Positions 7,553 through 16,421 of a stretch of 64,000 nucleotides of DNA are shown piece by piece. Position 1 is the stretch's first letter, and every line of letters starts with the position of its first letter. The DNA is taken from positions 1-64,000 of the forward strand of contig CANNDC010000003.1 of the NCBI GenBank assembly GCA_947503265.1. The letters are read 5' to 3'. The position numbers and the translations under genes were made by a program. This DNA is from an uncultured Alteromonadaceae bacterium (lineage in GTDB: Bacteria > Pseudomonadota > Gammaproteobacteria > Enterobacterales > Alteromonadaceae). The notes under the pieces were generated by a model, which searched no databases, was not told the origin of the DNA, and saw only the letters and a list, made by a program, of their open reading frames with translations.

Positions 7553-9490
7553 TTACTTTTTGTCGTCTTTAACTTCTTCAAACTCAGCGTCTACAACGTC
7601 ATCTTCAGGGGCAGAAGCTTGTTCTGCTCCACCTTCTGCTTGACTCGCACCCGCAGCAGCGCCATCAGCGGCAGCTTTTGCTTGTGCAATTTCCATCAAC
7701 TTAGCAGAAGCTTGAATCAACTCTTGTGTTTTCGCTTCAATTTCAGCTTTATCTTCACTTTCAACTGCTGCTTCTAATGCAGTAATTGCTGTTTCGATCG
7801 CTTCTTTGTCTTCTGCAGGCAATGCATCGCCTGCTTCTTCCATTTGCTTACGAGTACCGTGAATCAAGCCATCAGCTTGGTTACGAGCTTGAATCATTTC
7901 TTCAAACTTAGCATCAGCGTCTTTATTTGCTTCTGCGTCTTGTACCATTTGCTCGATTTCTTCTTCGCTCAAACCAGAAGATGCCTGAATCGTAATCTTC
8001 TGCTCTTTACCTGTATCTTTGTCTTTCGCAGATACATGAAGAATACCGTCCGCATCAATATCGAAAGTCACTTCAATTTGAGGCACACCACGCGCAGCTG
8101 GACGAATACCTTCAAGGTTAAATTGACCTAAAGATTTGTTACCAGACGCTTGCTTACGCTCACCTTGTAGTACGTGAACCGTTACCGCAGATTGATTGTC
8201 ATCAGCCGTTGAGAAAGTTTGACCTTTCTTAGTCGGAATCGTTGAGTTCTTCTCAATCAGCGCTGTCATCACGCCACCCATTGTTTCGATACCTAGAGAC
8301 AACGGCGTTACATCAAGTAGCAATACGTCAGTCACATCACCGGCCAAAACACCACCTTGAATTGCAGCACCAACGGCAACGGCTTCATCTGGGTTTACGT
8401 CTTTACGCGGCTCTTTGCCAAAGAAATCGGAAACATACTTTTGTACTAGCGGCATACGAGTTTGTCCACCCACTAGGATGATATCGTTAATGTCGCTAAC
8501 AGAAAGATCTGCATCAGCAAGCGCTTTTTTCACTGGCTCGAGGGTTTCTTTAACCATGTCTTCAACCAAAGACTCAAGCTTAGCGCGTGTCATCTTAATG
8601 GTTAAATGCTTAGGACCAGATGCGTCTGCAGTGATGTAAGGCAAATTAACTTCAGTCTGTTGAGCAGAAGACAATTCAATCTTGGCTTTCTCACCTGCTT
8701 CTTTAAGACGCTGCATGGCAAGTGGATCTTTGCGCAAATCAACACCTTGAGTTTTCTTGAATTCGTCAACTAGGTAGTTGATAACACGGTTATCGAAATC
8801 TTCACCACCAAGGTGAGTGTCACCATTAGTCGCCAATACTTCAAACGTGTGCTCACCTTCAGCTTCATCGATTTCAATTATTGAAATATCGAAAGTACCA
8901 CCACCAAGGTCGTACACAGCAACAACGCTGTCGCCTTTTTTCTTGTCCATGCCGTATGCCAATGCAGCCGCTGTCGGCTCATTGATAATACGCTTAACTT
9001 CTAAACCAGCGATACGGCCAGCATCTTTAGTTGCTTGACGCTGAGAATCGTTGAAGTAAGCCGGAACAGTAATAACCGCTTCAGTTACTTTTTCACCAAG
9101 ATAGTCCTCAGCGGTCTTTTTCATTTTCTTGAGTACTTCAGCCGAAATTTGTGGCGGAGCCATTTTTTCGCCTTTTGCTTCAACCCAAGCGTCACCATTG
9201 TCAGCTTTAACAATGCTGAATGGCATGATGTCGATATCGCGCTGAACTTCTTTATCTTCCCAACGACGACCAATTAGACGCTTAATTGCGAATAAGGTGT
9301 TTTGAGGGTTAGTGACTGCCTGACGTTTAGCTGGCGCGCCAACCAATGTTTCACCATCATTACTGTACGCAATGATGGAAGGAGTGGTGCGATCGCCTTC
9401 AGCATTCTCTAGAACTTTAGCTTTGTCGCCGTCTAGTACTGCGACACATGAATTTGTTGTACCTAAATCGATACCAATGATTTTACCCAT
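7553..9490 (-). CDS. dnaK: Chaperone DnaK (Hsp70)
   Basis: A full-length 645-residue Hsp70. The ATPase domain (1 to about 385) begins with [13 protein letters not shown] and includes DLGGGTFD. The linker [13 protein letters not shown] is intact, the substrate-binding domain runs to about 505, and the helical lid ends in the acidic tail before DDKK. It folds and refolds proteins with DnaJ and GrpE and restrains sigma-32. The ATG is preceded by GGAG. A sigma-32-like promoter lies 44 bases upstream of the start (9534-9560), so dnaK can be heat-induced independently of grpE. A hairpin follows the gene before dnaJ. Confidence 0.99.
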   Translation of the reverse strand: MGKIIGIDLGTTNSCVAVLDGDKAKVLENAEGDRTTPSIIAYSNDGETLVGAPAKRQAVTNPQNTLFAIKRLIGRRWEDKEVQRDIDIMPFSIVKADNGDAWVEAKGEKMAPPQISAEVLKKMKKTAEDYLGEKVTEAVITVPAYFNDSQRQATKDAGRIAGLEVKRIINEPTAAALAYGMDKKKGDSVVAVYDLGGGTFDISIIEIDEAEGEHTFEVLATNGDTHLGGEDFDNRVINYLVDEFKKTQGVDLRKDPLAMQRLKEAGEKAKIELSSAQQTEVNLPYITADASGPKHLTIKMTRAKLESLVEDMVKETLEPVKKALADADLSVSDINDIILVGGQTRMPLVQKYVSDFFGKEPRKDVNPDEAVAVGAAIQGGVLAGDVTDVLLLDVTPLSLGIETMGGVMTALIEKNSTIPTKKGQTFSTADDNQSAVTVHVLQGERKQASGNKSLGQFNLEGIRPAARGVPQIEVTFDIDADGILHVSAKDKDTGKEQKITIQASSGLSEEEIEQMVQDAEANKDADAKFEEMIQARNQADGLIHGTRKQMEEAGDALPAEDKEAIETAITALEAAVESEDKAEIEAKTQELIQASAKLMEIAQAKAAADGAAAGASQAEGGAEQASAPEDDVVDAEFEEVKDDKK

Positions 9491-9533
9491 TAGTGTGTCT
9501 CCATAAAATCTTTAAAAAATTGCCTGTACCTTT

Positions 9534-9560
9534 TGTGGGGTTATTCTGAGTTTTTTCAAT
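9534..9560 (-). promoter_or_regulatory. Sigma-32-like heat-shock promoter of dnaK
   Basis: On the minus strand ATTGAAA (-35, 9554-9560) and CCCCACA (-10, 9534-9540) are spaced by 13 bases, against the consensus CTTGAAA and CCCCATnT. It lies directly upstream of dnaK. Confidence 0.8.
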
Positions 9561-9625
9561 GTTTATGCTTAAAAAAATCAACAATAAATTCCACAAACTG
9601 ACCAAATCTAGCCTCTTGTACTTAC

Positions 9626-10252
9626 TTATGCTTGTGTATCTACACCACTTTCCGCAGCGCGAGATACCATGACCATCGCTGGTCGCAGTAAACGCCCATT
9701 GATCTCATAACCTTTTTGCATAACTGCCAAAACGGTATTGGGAGCAACATCTGTACTTTCTTGCATAGACATTGCCTGATGAAGTTCGGGATTAAAGCTC
9801 TCTCCTTGAGGATCGATTGCTTTCATACCGAATTTCTCAATCGTGCTATTAAACGATTTCAATGTAATGTCGACGCCTTCAATAATCGGCTTCAACGCTT
9901 CATTGTCAGGATCAGATACTTGTATTGCTCGTTCAAGGTTGTCTGCTACAGACAGCAGCTCACCAGCGAAACGTTCCAAAGCAAACTTACGTGCTTTTTC
10001 TACTTCACCTTCAGCTCTACGACGAGCGTTTTCCATTTCAGCCTTGGCTCGCAATACACTGTCTTGTTGTTCAGTGACTGTGGCTTCTGCTTTAGCAAGC
10101 GCCTTTTCCAATTCTTCAATGCGCACTTGTTCTTCAGTTAAGACTTCAACCTCTTCTGAATTTTCTGTCGCTTCAACTGCCTCTTCAGACACTTGTTCTG
10201 TTTGCTCAAGTTCTGCTTCTTCATTGCTTTTTGGCTGTTGATCGTTACTCAT
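9626..10252 (-). CDS. grpE: Nucleotide exchange factor GrpE
   Basis: A 208-residue GrpE that releases ADP from DnaK. The N-terminal 55 residues are Glu-rich and probably disordered. A long coiled coil spans about 50-110 ([18 protein letters not shown]). The C-terminal beta domain carries the family motif with [20 protein letters not shown]. Start is ATG after an ACGGAGTAAGGC leader. It is the first gene of the chaperone cluster, with a sigma-32-like promoter at 10327-10353, and is divergent from a hybrid kinase gene. Confidence 0.97.
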   Translation of the reverse strand: MSNDQQPKSNEEAELEQTEQVSEEAVEATENSEEVEVLTEEQVRIEELEKALAKAEATVTEQQDSVLRAKAEMENARRRAEGEVEKARKFALERFAGELLSVADNLERAIQVSDPDNEALKPIIEGVDITLKSFNSTIEKFGMKAIDPQGESFNPELHQAMSMQESTDVAPNTVLAVMQKGYEINGRLLRPAMVMVSRAAESGVDTQA

Positions 10253-10326
10253 GCCTTACTCCGTCGCCATTTGTGTTGATATCACTGGGTTAAAATTGAA
10301 CTGCCTGACTGGCTTGTTGACCTTAT

Positions 10327-10353
10327 AGTGGGGCTATTTCTTCTGCCTTCAAG
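10327..10353 (-). promoter_or_regulatory. Sigma-32-like heat-shock promoter of grpE
   Basis: On the minus strand CTTGAAG (10347-10353) and CCCCACT (10327-10333) are spaced by 13 bases, the same spacing as the dnaK site and very close to consensus. The -10 lies 74 bases before the grpE start. Confidence 0.85.
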
Positions 10354-10477
10354 GGTAAAAACCCCAGTTTTTTTACTGCTTTTACAATTTTTTTTGATCC
10401 TTTCTATTCCGCTTCGCTTTCAACCAAGGAGGAGTCTAGGTAAAGTATTGATAATATTTAATTTTACTTAATCTACT

Positions 10478-13400
10478 ATGTTTAGTGTTGCGACTCTTTC
10501 AAGCGTGGTCCTTGGCTACCTAATTTTGATGTTTCTTGTTGGTCTTCTTGGCAACAAGTACGTCAGGAGCAATCAGCAACATCCTATTATTTATAGCTTG
10601 GCCCTTGGTGTTCACTGCACATCTTGGGCTTTTTTCGGCACCACTACACAAGCAGCACAATACGGATGGGCATTCATTCCAACCTACCTTGGCGTTATTT
10701 TGGTGATGATATTCGGCTTTAAAACCTTAATTAAAATCTCGCAAATTTGTTTACGTTATAACGTGAGTTCTCTTGCAGATTTCATTGGTTTGCAATATCA
10801 ACGCTCCCACCTACTATCAGCAATCATTTCAATACTATGCTTTTTTGGTGTGGTTCCTTACATTGCCTTACAACTCGACTCACTCTCTAGAGGTGTAAAT
10901 TTACTTTCGAATTCGCCCTCCGTGTCTTCTTCTGACATTGGTTTATATGTCACTGTGGTGCTGGCACTTTTTGCGGTGTTGTTTGGTGCTCGCTCGTTCA
11001 GCTTGACTGAAAAAAATCCGGGCTTAATGTTCACCATTGCTTTCGCTTCTATTATCAAGTTGATTGCCTTGCTCAGCGTTGGCTTATTTGTGTGTTACTA
11101 CCTATTTGATGGCGTATTTGATTTACTTGGGCAAGCACAAAATAATGATCGTAGCAGACAAATAATCTATGCCGAACCTGCGATAGGCGTCTATCTAACA
11201 CACGTCTTATTGGGAATTTGTGCCATGTTTTGTTTGCCGAGGCAGTTCCACACCACCTTTATTGAGAATAATGGTGAACAAGAATTGCGCGCAGCACGCT
11301 GGCTATTTCCACTCTACCTAGTAGGCATGACGATTTTCGTTTTACCCATAGCATTAGGAGGTCATATTTTGCTCGATCCGCAAGATTCGAGCACTGACAC
11401 CTACGCACTGGCTTTGCCACTGATGGTCAATGATCAACTCATGGCACTAATTAGCTTTATAGGTGGGCTAGCTGCCGCAACAAGCATGGTAATGGTGGCA
11501 ACACTCGCTGTGGGTATTATGGTATCAAACAACCTAGTTACACCATTATGGCTCAAATTTAAATTGAGCTATCTCAATCTTGATGAACAGCAAGGCACCT
11601 TGCAGCCAAAGATGATTTTGTTTATTCGTCGCTTAACTATCGTCTTGGTGCTAGCCATTGCTTTTTTGTATCACATCAATGTTAGCAACCAAACACCATT
11701 AGTAAATAGTGGCACGATCGCAATGGCGCTTTTAGCTCAAACCATGCCCATATTGTTACTTAGTTTGTATTGGCGAAAGGGTCATAAGTATGCCGCAATG
11801 GGAGCCTTGCTAACGGGAGCGTTGGGTTGGTTTTATTGGTTGTTATGGCCAAGTGTCAAAGCCAGTTACTACTTCGATCCTCCTCCAACTGACTTATCGT
11901 TGGGACTGGGATTCGTGTTTAGTATTAGCGCAAATTTGGTATGTTTCATCATTTTGGCTAATTTGTTTCCGGGCAGATTGAGAAACGACGACAACACCCC
12001 CGCCCCATTTCGTTTTAGTCATCAAGGCAACGCCATTAAGATCACCCGGCTCATGGCTTTGTGTAAAAACATGCTTTCCGATGAAAAATTGCGTGTTATC
12101 CGTCGTTTCGCTGGAGACGAAGCTTCCGAAAGCTTCGCCAGTCCAAAATTATTGGATACGGTAGAGCATGAAATGGCAGGACAGATTGGCGGGGCAAGCG
12201 CCAGAATTTTGATGTCCGCAATAGCCGAAAAAGAGCAAACTCCGTTACCTGAACTCATGGAGTGGATGGAAGAAGCTAGTCAAACATTCCAGTTTAATCA
12301 CGAAATGTTGCAGTCTTCAGTACAACATATTCAACAGGGGATCAGTGTTGTTGATAGAGATCTAAACCTTATCGCTTGGAATCAGAGTTATGTGGATTTA
12401 TTTAGGTATCCACAAGATTTTATTGAAGCAGGTTTATCAATGCGCCAACTGCTCGAATTCAATGCGAAGCGTGGTCTGTTAGGTGATCCAAAAAATGCAG
12501 AAGAAGAGATCAATAAACGTATCAATTTTATTCGTCAGGGCAGTCAATACAAATATGTTAGAACTCAGCCTGGTGGCAATGTCATCGAACTAAATGGAAG
12601 TCCACTTCCGGGCGGAGGCTTTGTCACTACTTACAGTGATATCACCGAATACATTACTATTCAGCAAGAACTTGAACTCGCCAAAGTCAATCTGGAACAA
12701 CGTGTTGAAGACCGAACCCAACAGCTAAAACTAACTAATGATGCACTTACAACCGCGAAACAAGAGGCAGAAGATGCTAATGAAAGTAAGACCAAATTCC
12801 TAGCCGCCGCAGGACATGATTTGATGCAACCCTTCAATGCAGCAAGCTTGTTTGCAGAGTTAATTGCTCAAAAAGCCAATGATGGTGACATACTTACATT
12901 GAGTCACTCTTTGATTGAATCCCTAAACAATGCAGAAGAGTTATTATCGCTTTTGTTGGATATGACTAAGTTAGAATCTGGCGCGCTATCACCTAATATC
13001 CAAAAGTTTCCACTTAAAGAGGTGCTAGATCCGTTAGCGAAAGAATTTACCTTACTTGCTGAACAAAAGGGCTTGAAGCTGCACTATGTTGGAACCAAAG
13101 CTGTCGTTAATTCCGATAAAAAACTGCTAAGAAGAGTGCTGCAAAACTTACTTTCAAATGCCGTGAGATATACCCATGAGGGTAAAGTTCTGTTTGGGTG
13201 TAAGCGACAAAAAGAATACGTCAACATTATTGTTGCTGACACTGGTGAAGGTATCTCCGAAGGAAATCAAACCCACATTTTCAAGGAATTCCATCAGATT
13301 AATGAGCATAGTTCACAACAAGGTTTAGGGCTGGGTCTCACTATTGTAGATAAAATCACTCAGCTAATTTCTCATCCCTTACAAGTCGAATCAACGGAGG

Positions 13401-13876
13401 GAAAAGGCAGTTGTTTCGCTGTTCAAGTGCCTGTTACAGATTTTGTTTCTACTCAGATCGAGAAGGACAAGGAAGCCCCAGTAGAAGCTGCGAAAGAAAA
13501 ATCTCTCTTACTTCACGATAAACGGATTCTATTAGCAGAAAACGAATCAAAAACCAGAGATGCGGTAAGTCAATTACTAGTGAGTTGGGGGGCGAGTGTA
13601 GTCCTAGCAAACACTTTAGAGCAAGCCGAAAAAGTAAATCAGAAGGTCGATTTAATGCTACTCGATTTTCACCTTGATAGAGAACAGAAAGGTACGCAGA
13701 TAGCGAAGATCATTCGTACTAACTTTGGAGAGCATATTCCAGGAATTTTAAATACAGCGAGTAGAGAAGAAGAAGTGCGAACAATCGCTGCTGATACAAA
13801 CTTATATTACCTACCTAAACCACTAAAAGTAGCCGCGTTTAAACGACTAGTTAGGAAGATTTTTGCAACTCCTTAG
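10478..13876 (+). CDS. Sodium/solute symporter-hybrid histidine kinase (CbrA-like)
   Basis: A 1132-residue inner-membrane sensor. Residues about 1-490 form a 13-helix sodium/solute symporter domain of the PutP type. A PAS-like domain follows (about 620-720, including HIQQGISVVDRDLNLIAWN), then a coiled-coil HisKA with phosphoacceptor H780 in AAAGHDLMQPFNAA, then a HATPase domain (NAVRYTHEGKV, ADTGEGIS, GLGLGLTIV). The C-terminal receiver domain has acceptor D1063 in LLDFHLD. The family couples transport or sensing of a nutrient to gene control, as CbrA does for histidine in Pseudomonas. All modules look intact. It stands alone, divergent from grpE. An AAGGAGGAG lies 43 bases before the chosen ATG, too far to serve it directly. 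Confidence 0.9.
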   Translation: MFSVATLSSVVLGYLILMFLVGLLGNKYVRSNQQHPIIYSLALGVHCTSWAFFGTTTQAAQYGWAFIPTYLGVILVMIFGFKTLIKISQICLRYNVSSLADFIGLQYQRSHLLSAIISILCFFGVVPYIALQLDSLSRGVNLLSNSPSVSSSDIGLYVTVVLALFAVLFGARSFSLTEKNPGLMFTIAFASIIKLIALLSVGLFVCYYLFDGVFDLLGQAQNNDRSRQIIYAEPAIGVYLTHVLLGICAMFCLPRQFHTTFIENNGEQELRAARWLFPLYLVGMTIFVLPIALGGHILLDPQDSSTDTYALALPLMVNDQLMALISFIGGLAAATSMVMVATLAVGIMVSNNLVTPLWLKFKLSYLNLDEQQGTLQPKMILFIRRLTIVLVLAIAFLYHINVSNQTPLVNSGTIAMALLAQTMPILLLSLYWRKGHKYAAMGALLTGALGWFYWLLWPSVKASYYFDPPPTDLSLGLGFVFSISANLVCFIILANLFPGRLRNDDNTPAPFRFSHQGNAIKITRLMALCKNMLSDEKLRVIRRFAGDEASESFASPKLLDTVEHEMAGQIGGASARILMSAIAEKEQTPLPELMEWMEEASQTFQFNHEMLQSSVQHIQQGISVVDRDLNLIAWNQSYVDLFRYPQDFIEAGLSMRQLLEFNAKRGLLGDPKNAEEEINKRINFIRQGSQYKYVRTQPGGNVIELNGSPLPGGGFVTTYSDITEYITIQQELELAKVNLEQRVEDRTQQLKLTNDALTTAKQEAEDANESKTKFLAAAGHDLMQPFNAASLFAELIAQKANDGDILTLSHSLIESLNNAEELLSLLLDMTKLESGALSPNIQKFPLKEVLDPLAKEFTLLAEQKGLKLHYVGTKAVVNSDKKLLRRVLQNLLSNAVRYTHEGKVLFGCKRQKEYVNIIVADTGEGISEGNQTHIFKEFHQINEHSSQQGLGLGLTIVDKITQLISHPLQVESTEGKGSCFAVQVPVTDFVSTQIEKDKEAPVEAAKEKSLLLHDKRILLAENESKTRDAVSQLLVSWGASVVLANTLEQAEKVNQKVDLMLLDFHLDREQKGTQIAKIIRTNFGEHIPGILNTASREEEVRTIAADTNLYYLPKPLKVAAFKRLVRKIFATP

Positions 13877-13968
13877 GTCTTAAAATTCACACAATGGAAA
13901 TTGTACGAATAAAGCTGACAGGCTGGTTACAGTAAGGCTTACTCACTCGAAAGCCTCAACAACTAGAT

Positions 13969-15321
13969 CTATAACGGAAGCGAAAAAACAAATTTTGCGC
14001 CGCCTAAATCTGACTGCTTCACAGTAATCTCACCGTTGTGACGTTTTACAATAGACGCCACAATGGCCAAGCCTAAGCCACAACCTCCAGAGTCCCGAGA
14101 GCGACTCCCATCGAGGCGGGTGAAGGGTTCAAATATCCGTTGCGCTTTTCCCGGCGGGATGCCAATACCATCATCGTCTACACAAATATGCAATCGATTC
14201 GAACTTATCGACAAGCTAACCAAACAGGTTTGATGAGCAAAACGCCCGGCATTACGACATAAATTATTCAGCAATCTAAGCATCAATTTACGCTCTACCA
14301 ATACAAATTTATCATTAGCTGCTTCACAACGGTTTTCTACAGTAAAGTCGATATTCGGATAAAAGCTTTGCACTTTTTCACATGCAAGCTGGCCTATCTG
14401 CTCCAGTTCTTGTAGTGAGATTGCCTCCAATTTATAGCTAGCTTGAATATCTTCTAAACGGGCATAATAGAGCAACTCCTTTACGAGTTCGTCTAGATCC
14501 GCTAATGATTTGAGCATAGTGCGTTGCAACTGTGGCCTTTCTTGCTGGCTTGCATCTTCTAACATATCCAACGCAAATTGGAGCCGTGCCATTGGGCTTC
14601 TAAACTCATGAGCGACACCATGTAGCAAATCTCGTTGCATCACCAAACGCTCATCATTGCGCTGTTTTATGTGCTCTAAAGCTTGTTTCAAAAGCGTAAT
14701 TTTCTTGTGTGTATCTGCTTGATCAGCCAGCTCAGTTTGGGATTCTTGGTCAGTCAAGCTGGCGCTTGCATCCAGCAGACTTTCTACCTGTACGGTTAAG
14801 TTTCTCTGGGCATTGGACGCCCGCCATAAAAACACACCAAGCAACGTTATATTGACCAGTGCACAGGTTATCCAAGCAAACCACTCGACAAAATAATCCA
14901 GCCCTGACGCCGACGCTCCAGAAGGACTCACTTCGGCAATGTAACTGCCATCTAAAGCGTACGTGATATAACTATGCTCAATGTCGAGCCAATCTTGGTT
15001 TAGAATATAACTGTCGCTTTGCTCGGAACCTGACTGTTGATCTAGGGATGCTGGCGTTAGGTTTTTACTTAGGTAGATATCCACAGTGTAACCAAACTCA
15101 CTTTCTAGTTGGTAGGCAATATCTTCCCACTCAGACTTATTGCTCCCTGCAAAGGCTTGATCGACATTATCATTAATCACATTCAACGCTGCTAGCTCTT
15201 TGTCGTCACGATAATCTTGAATAGGGCCAGACAAGGTATCGAAATACAAATTGGCCATAATCAGGTTTACCAATACCAGACTGGCTATCAAAATAGCGAT
15301 AGAAGGTCGATTATTCAGCAA
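13969..15321 (-). CDS. Sensor histidine kinase (RstB/CpxA-like)
   Basis: A 450-residue inner-membrane kinase. Two transmembrane helices (about 8-27 and 145-167) bracket a periplasmic sensor of about 120 residues. A HAMP-like segment precedes HisKA with phosphoacceptor H238 in LLHGVAHEFRSPMARL, and the HATPase carries DDDGIGIPP and GGCGLGLAIV. All catalytic motifs are present. Its start overlaps the end of the response-regulator gene by 11 bases, so the two are translationally coupled. Together they follow a secreted metalloprotease gene on the same strand, which suggests they respond to envelope or protease-related conditions. The stimulus is not known. Confidence 0.9.
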   Translation of the reverse strand: MLNNRPSIAILIASLVLVNLIMANLYFDTLSGPIQDYRDDKELAALNVINDNVDQAFAGSNKSEWEDIAYQLESEFGYTVDIYLSKNLTPASLDQQSGSEQSDSYILNQDWLDIEHSYITYALDGSYIAEVSPSGASASGLDYFVEWFAWITCALVNITLLGVFLWRASNAQRNLTVQVESLLDASASLTDQESQTELADQADTHKKITLLKQALEHIKQRNDERLVMQRDLLHGVAHEFRSPMARLQFALDMLEDASQQERPQLQRTMLKSLADLDELVKELLYYARLEDIQASYKLEAISLQELEQIGQLACEKVQSFYPNIDFTVENRCEAANDKFVLVERKLMLRLLNNLCRNAGRFAHQTCLVSLSISSNRLHICVDDDGIGIPPGKAQRIFEPFTRLDGSRSRDSGGCGLGLAIVASIVKRHNGEITVKQSDLGGAKFVFSLPL

Positions 15322-16006
15322 GCAGATACCCCTTGTTTCTCACGGTTTTAATGATTTGAGGTTCCTTGGGGTCATCCTGTAATTTTTTTCGTAATCGCGA
15401 TACTCGCAAATCAATGGAGCGATCCATTCCGTCGAACTCCAGTTTAAATATCCGCTTGTGTAACTCGTCTCTAGAAATGATCTTCCCCGCCTCTGAAGCA
15501 AGTAGCCAAAGTAAATCGAACTCAGCACTGGTTAACACTACCTCAAGTTGATTACAGCTTACTGAGCGAGCAACACTATCAATGCTCAATGCGCCATTGT
15601 TCACCGTTAGTTTAGTATTTGGTTTTGGAGTCGCGTCAATGGTTTGCCGTCTCAGCTGGGCACGAATATGGGCAAGCAGTACTCTGGGCTTGATCGGTTT
15701 GCATAGATAATCATCTGCCCCAACTTCTAAACCGGTCACTTCATCAATATCTTCGTCTAGGGCTGTCAACATCACAATTGACCCCTTGTATGTGTCTCGT
15801 ACTTGTCTGCAAATAGACAGGCCGTCAATTTCAGGCAACATTAAATCCAACACAACAAGATCCGGTTGTTCATTGTTGATCGCTTCAATAGCCTCATCTC
15901 CACGATATATCTGCACAGTATCAAAGCCGTTGGCAACAAGAAACTGACTGACCATATCAGACAGTTCCTTATCATCATCTACCAAAAGTATTTTCTGTTT
16001 TGTCAT
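15311..16006 (-). CDS. OmpR-family response regulator
   Basis: A 231-residue regulator. The receiver domain (1-120) has the acidic pair D10/D11, phosphoacceptor D54 in VVLDLMLPEIDG and the conserved Lys in CKPIKP. The C-terminal winged helix (about 130-230) includes EFDLLWLLASEAGKIISRDEL and VSRLRKKL. It pairs with the overlapping histidine kinase. Its ATG is only 13 bases after the stop of the upstream metalloprotease gene, so the three probably share a transcript. Confidence 0.93.
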   Translation of the reverse strand: MTKQKILLVDDDKELSDMVSQFLVANGFDTVQIYRGDEAIEAINNEQPDLVVLDLMLPEIDGLSICRQVRDTYKGSIVMLTALDEDIDEVTGLEVGADDYLCKPIKPRVLLAHIRAQLRRQTIDATPKPNTKLTVNNGALSIDSVARSVSCNQLEVVLTSAEFDLLWLLASEAGKIISRDELHKRIFKLEFDGMDRSIDLRVSRLRKKLQDDPKEPQIIKTVRNKGYLLAE

Positions 16007-16019
16007 AAGCGCTTGTTTT

Positions 16020-16421
16020 CTAGCCTTTGTTGTTCAAGCAATAAGGGTACATTCGTTTATTGTATCGTCGTGCAAACTTAAGTTGCAGGTTACGTACTTT
16101 AATATCGTCGACCCCTGTTAACACGTCTCCAGTTAACGGCATGAACTTTATACCACATTGTTGTTTTAATTGGGTTAAGTTGGGGTAATCGATGCCAACG
16201 ATTAAAGTACGACGCCCCGCTGAGGCAAATAAACGATAATCCCCTTTTTGAATGGCATTAGCCAAGTGTTTTTCAACCTGTTCGGCAATATCGTCTTGCG
16301 TTAGCACAACTGGTGCGGGGTCTGAGAAACTGTTGTTGGGCGTTGGCGCTTCATTGGCTTTGGCACAGCCTAGCAAAATAAGAGGTAGGGTTAACAGTAA
16401 TGCCTTGTGGTTGTATTTCAT
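16020..16421 (-). CDS. Possible separate lipoprotein gene inside the protease frame
   Basis: From the ATG at 16421 the same frame encodes 133 residues that look like a complete small lipoprotein: a basic start (MKYNHK), hydrophobic core, and lipobox ILLGC with Cys19. The body ends with a Tyr/Arg-rich segment and a C-terminal cysteine. AGGG lies about 9 nt upstream of the ATG. The likeliest history is an independent gene just after the protease whose separating stop codon was lost. No family is recognised. If translated only as part of the fusion, its signal sequence would be buried and useless, which favours internal initiation. Confidence 0.5.
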   Translation of the reverse strand: MKYNHKALLLTLPLILLGCAKANEAPTPNNSFSDPAPVVLTQDDIAEQVEKHLANAIQKGDYRLFASAGRRTLIVGIDYPNLTQLKQQCGIKFMPLTGDVLTGVDDIKVRNLQLKFARRYNKRMYPYCLNNKG

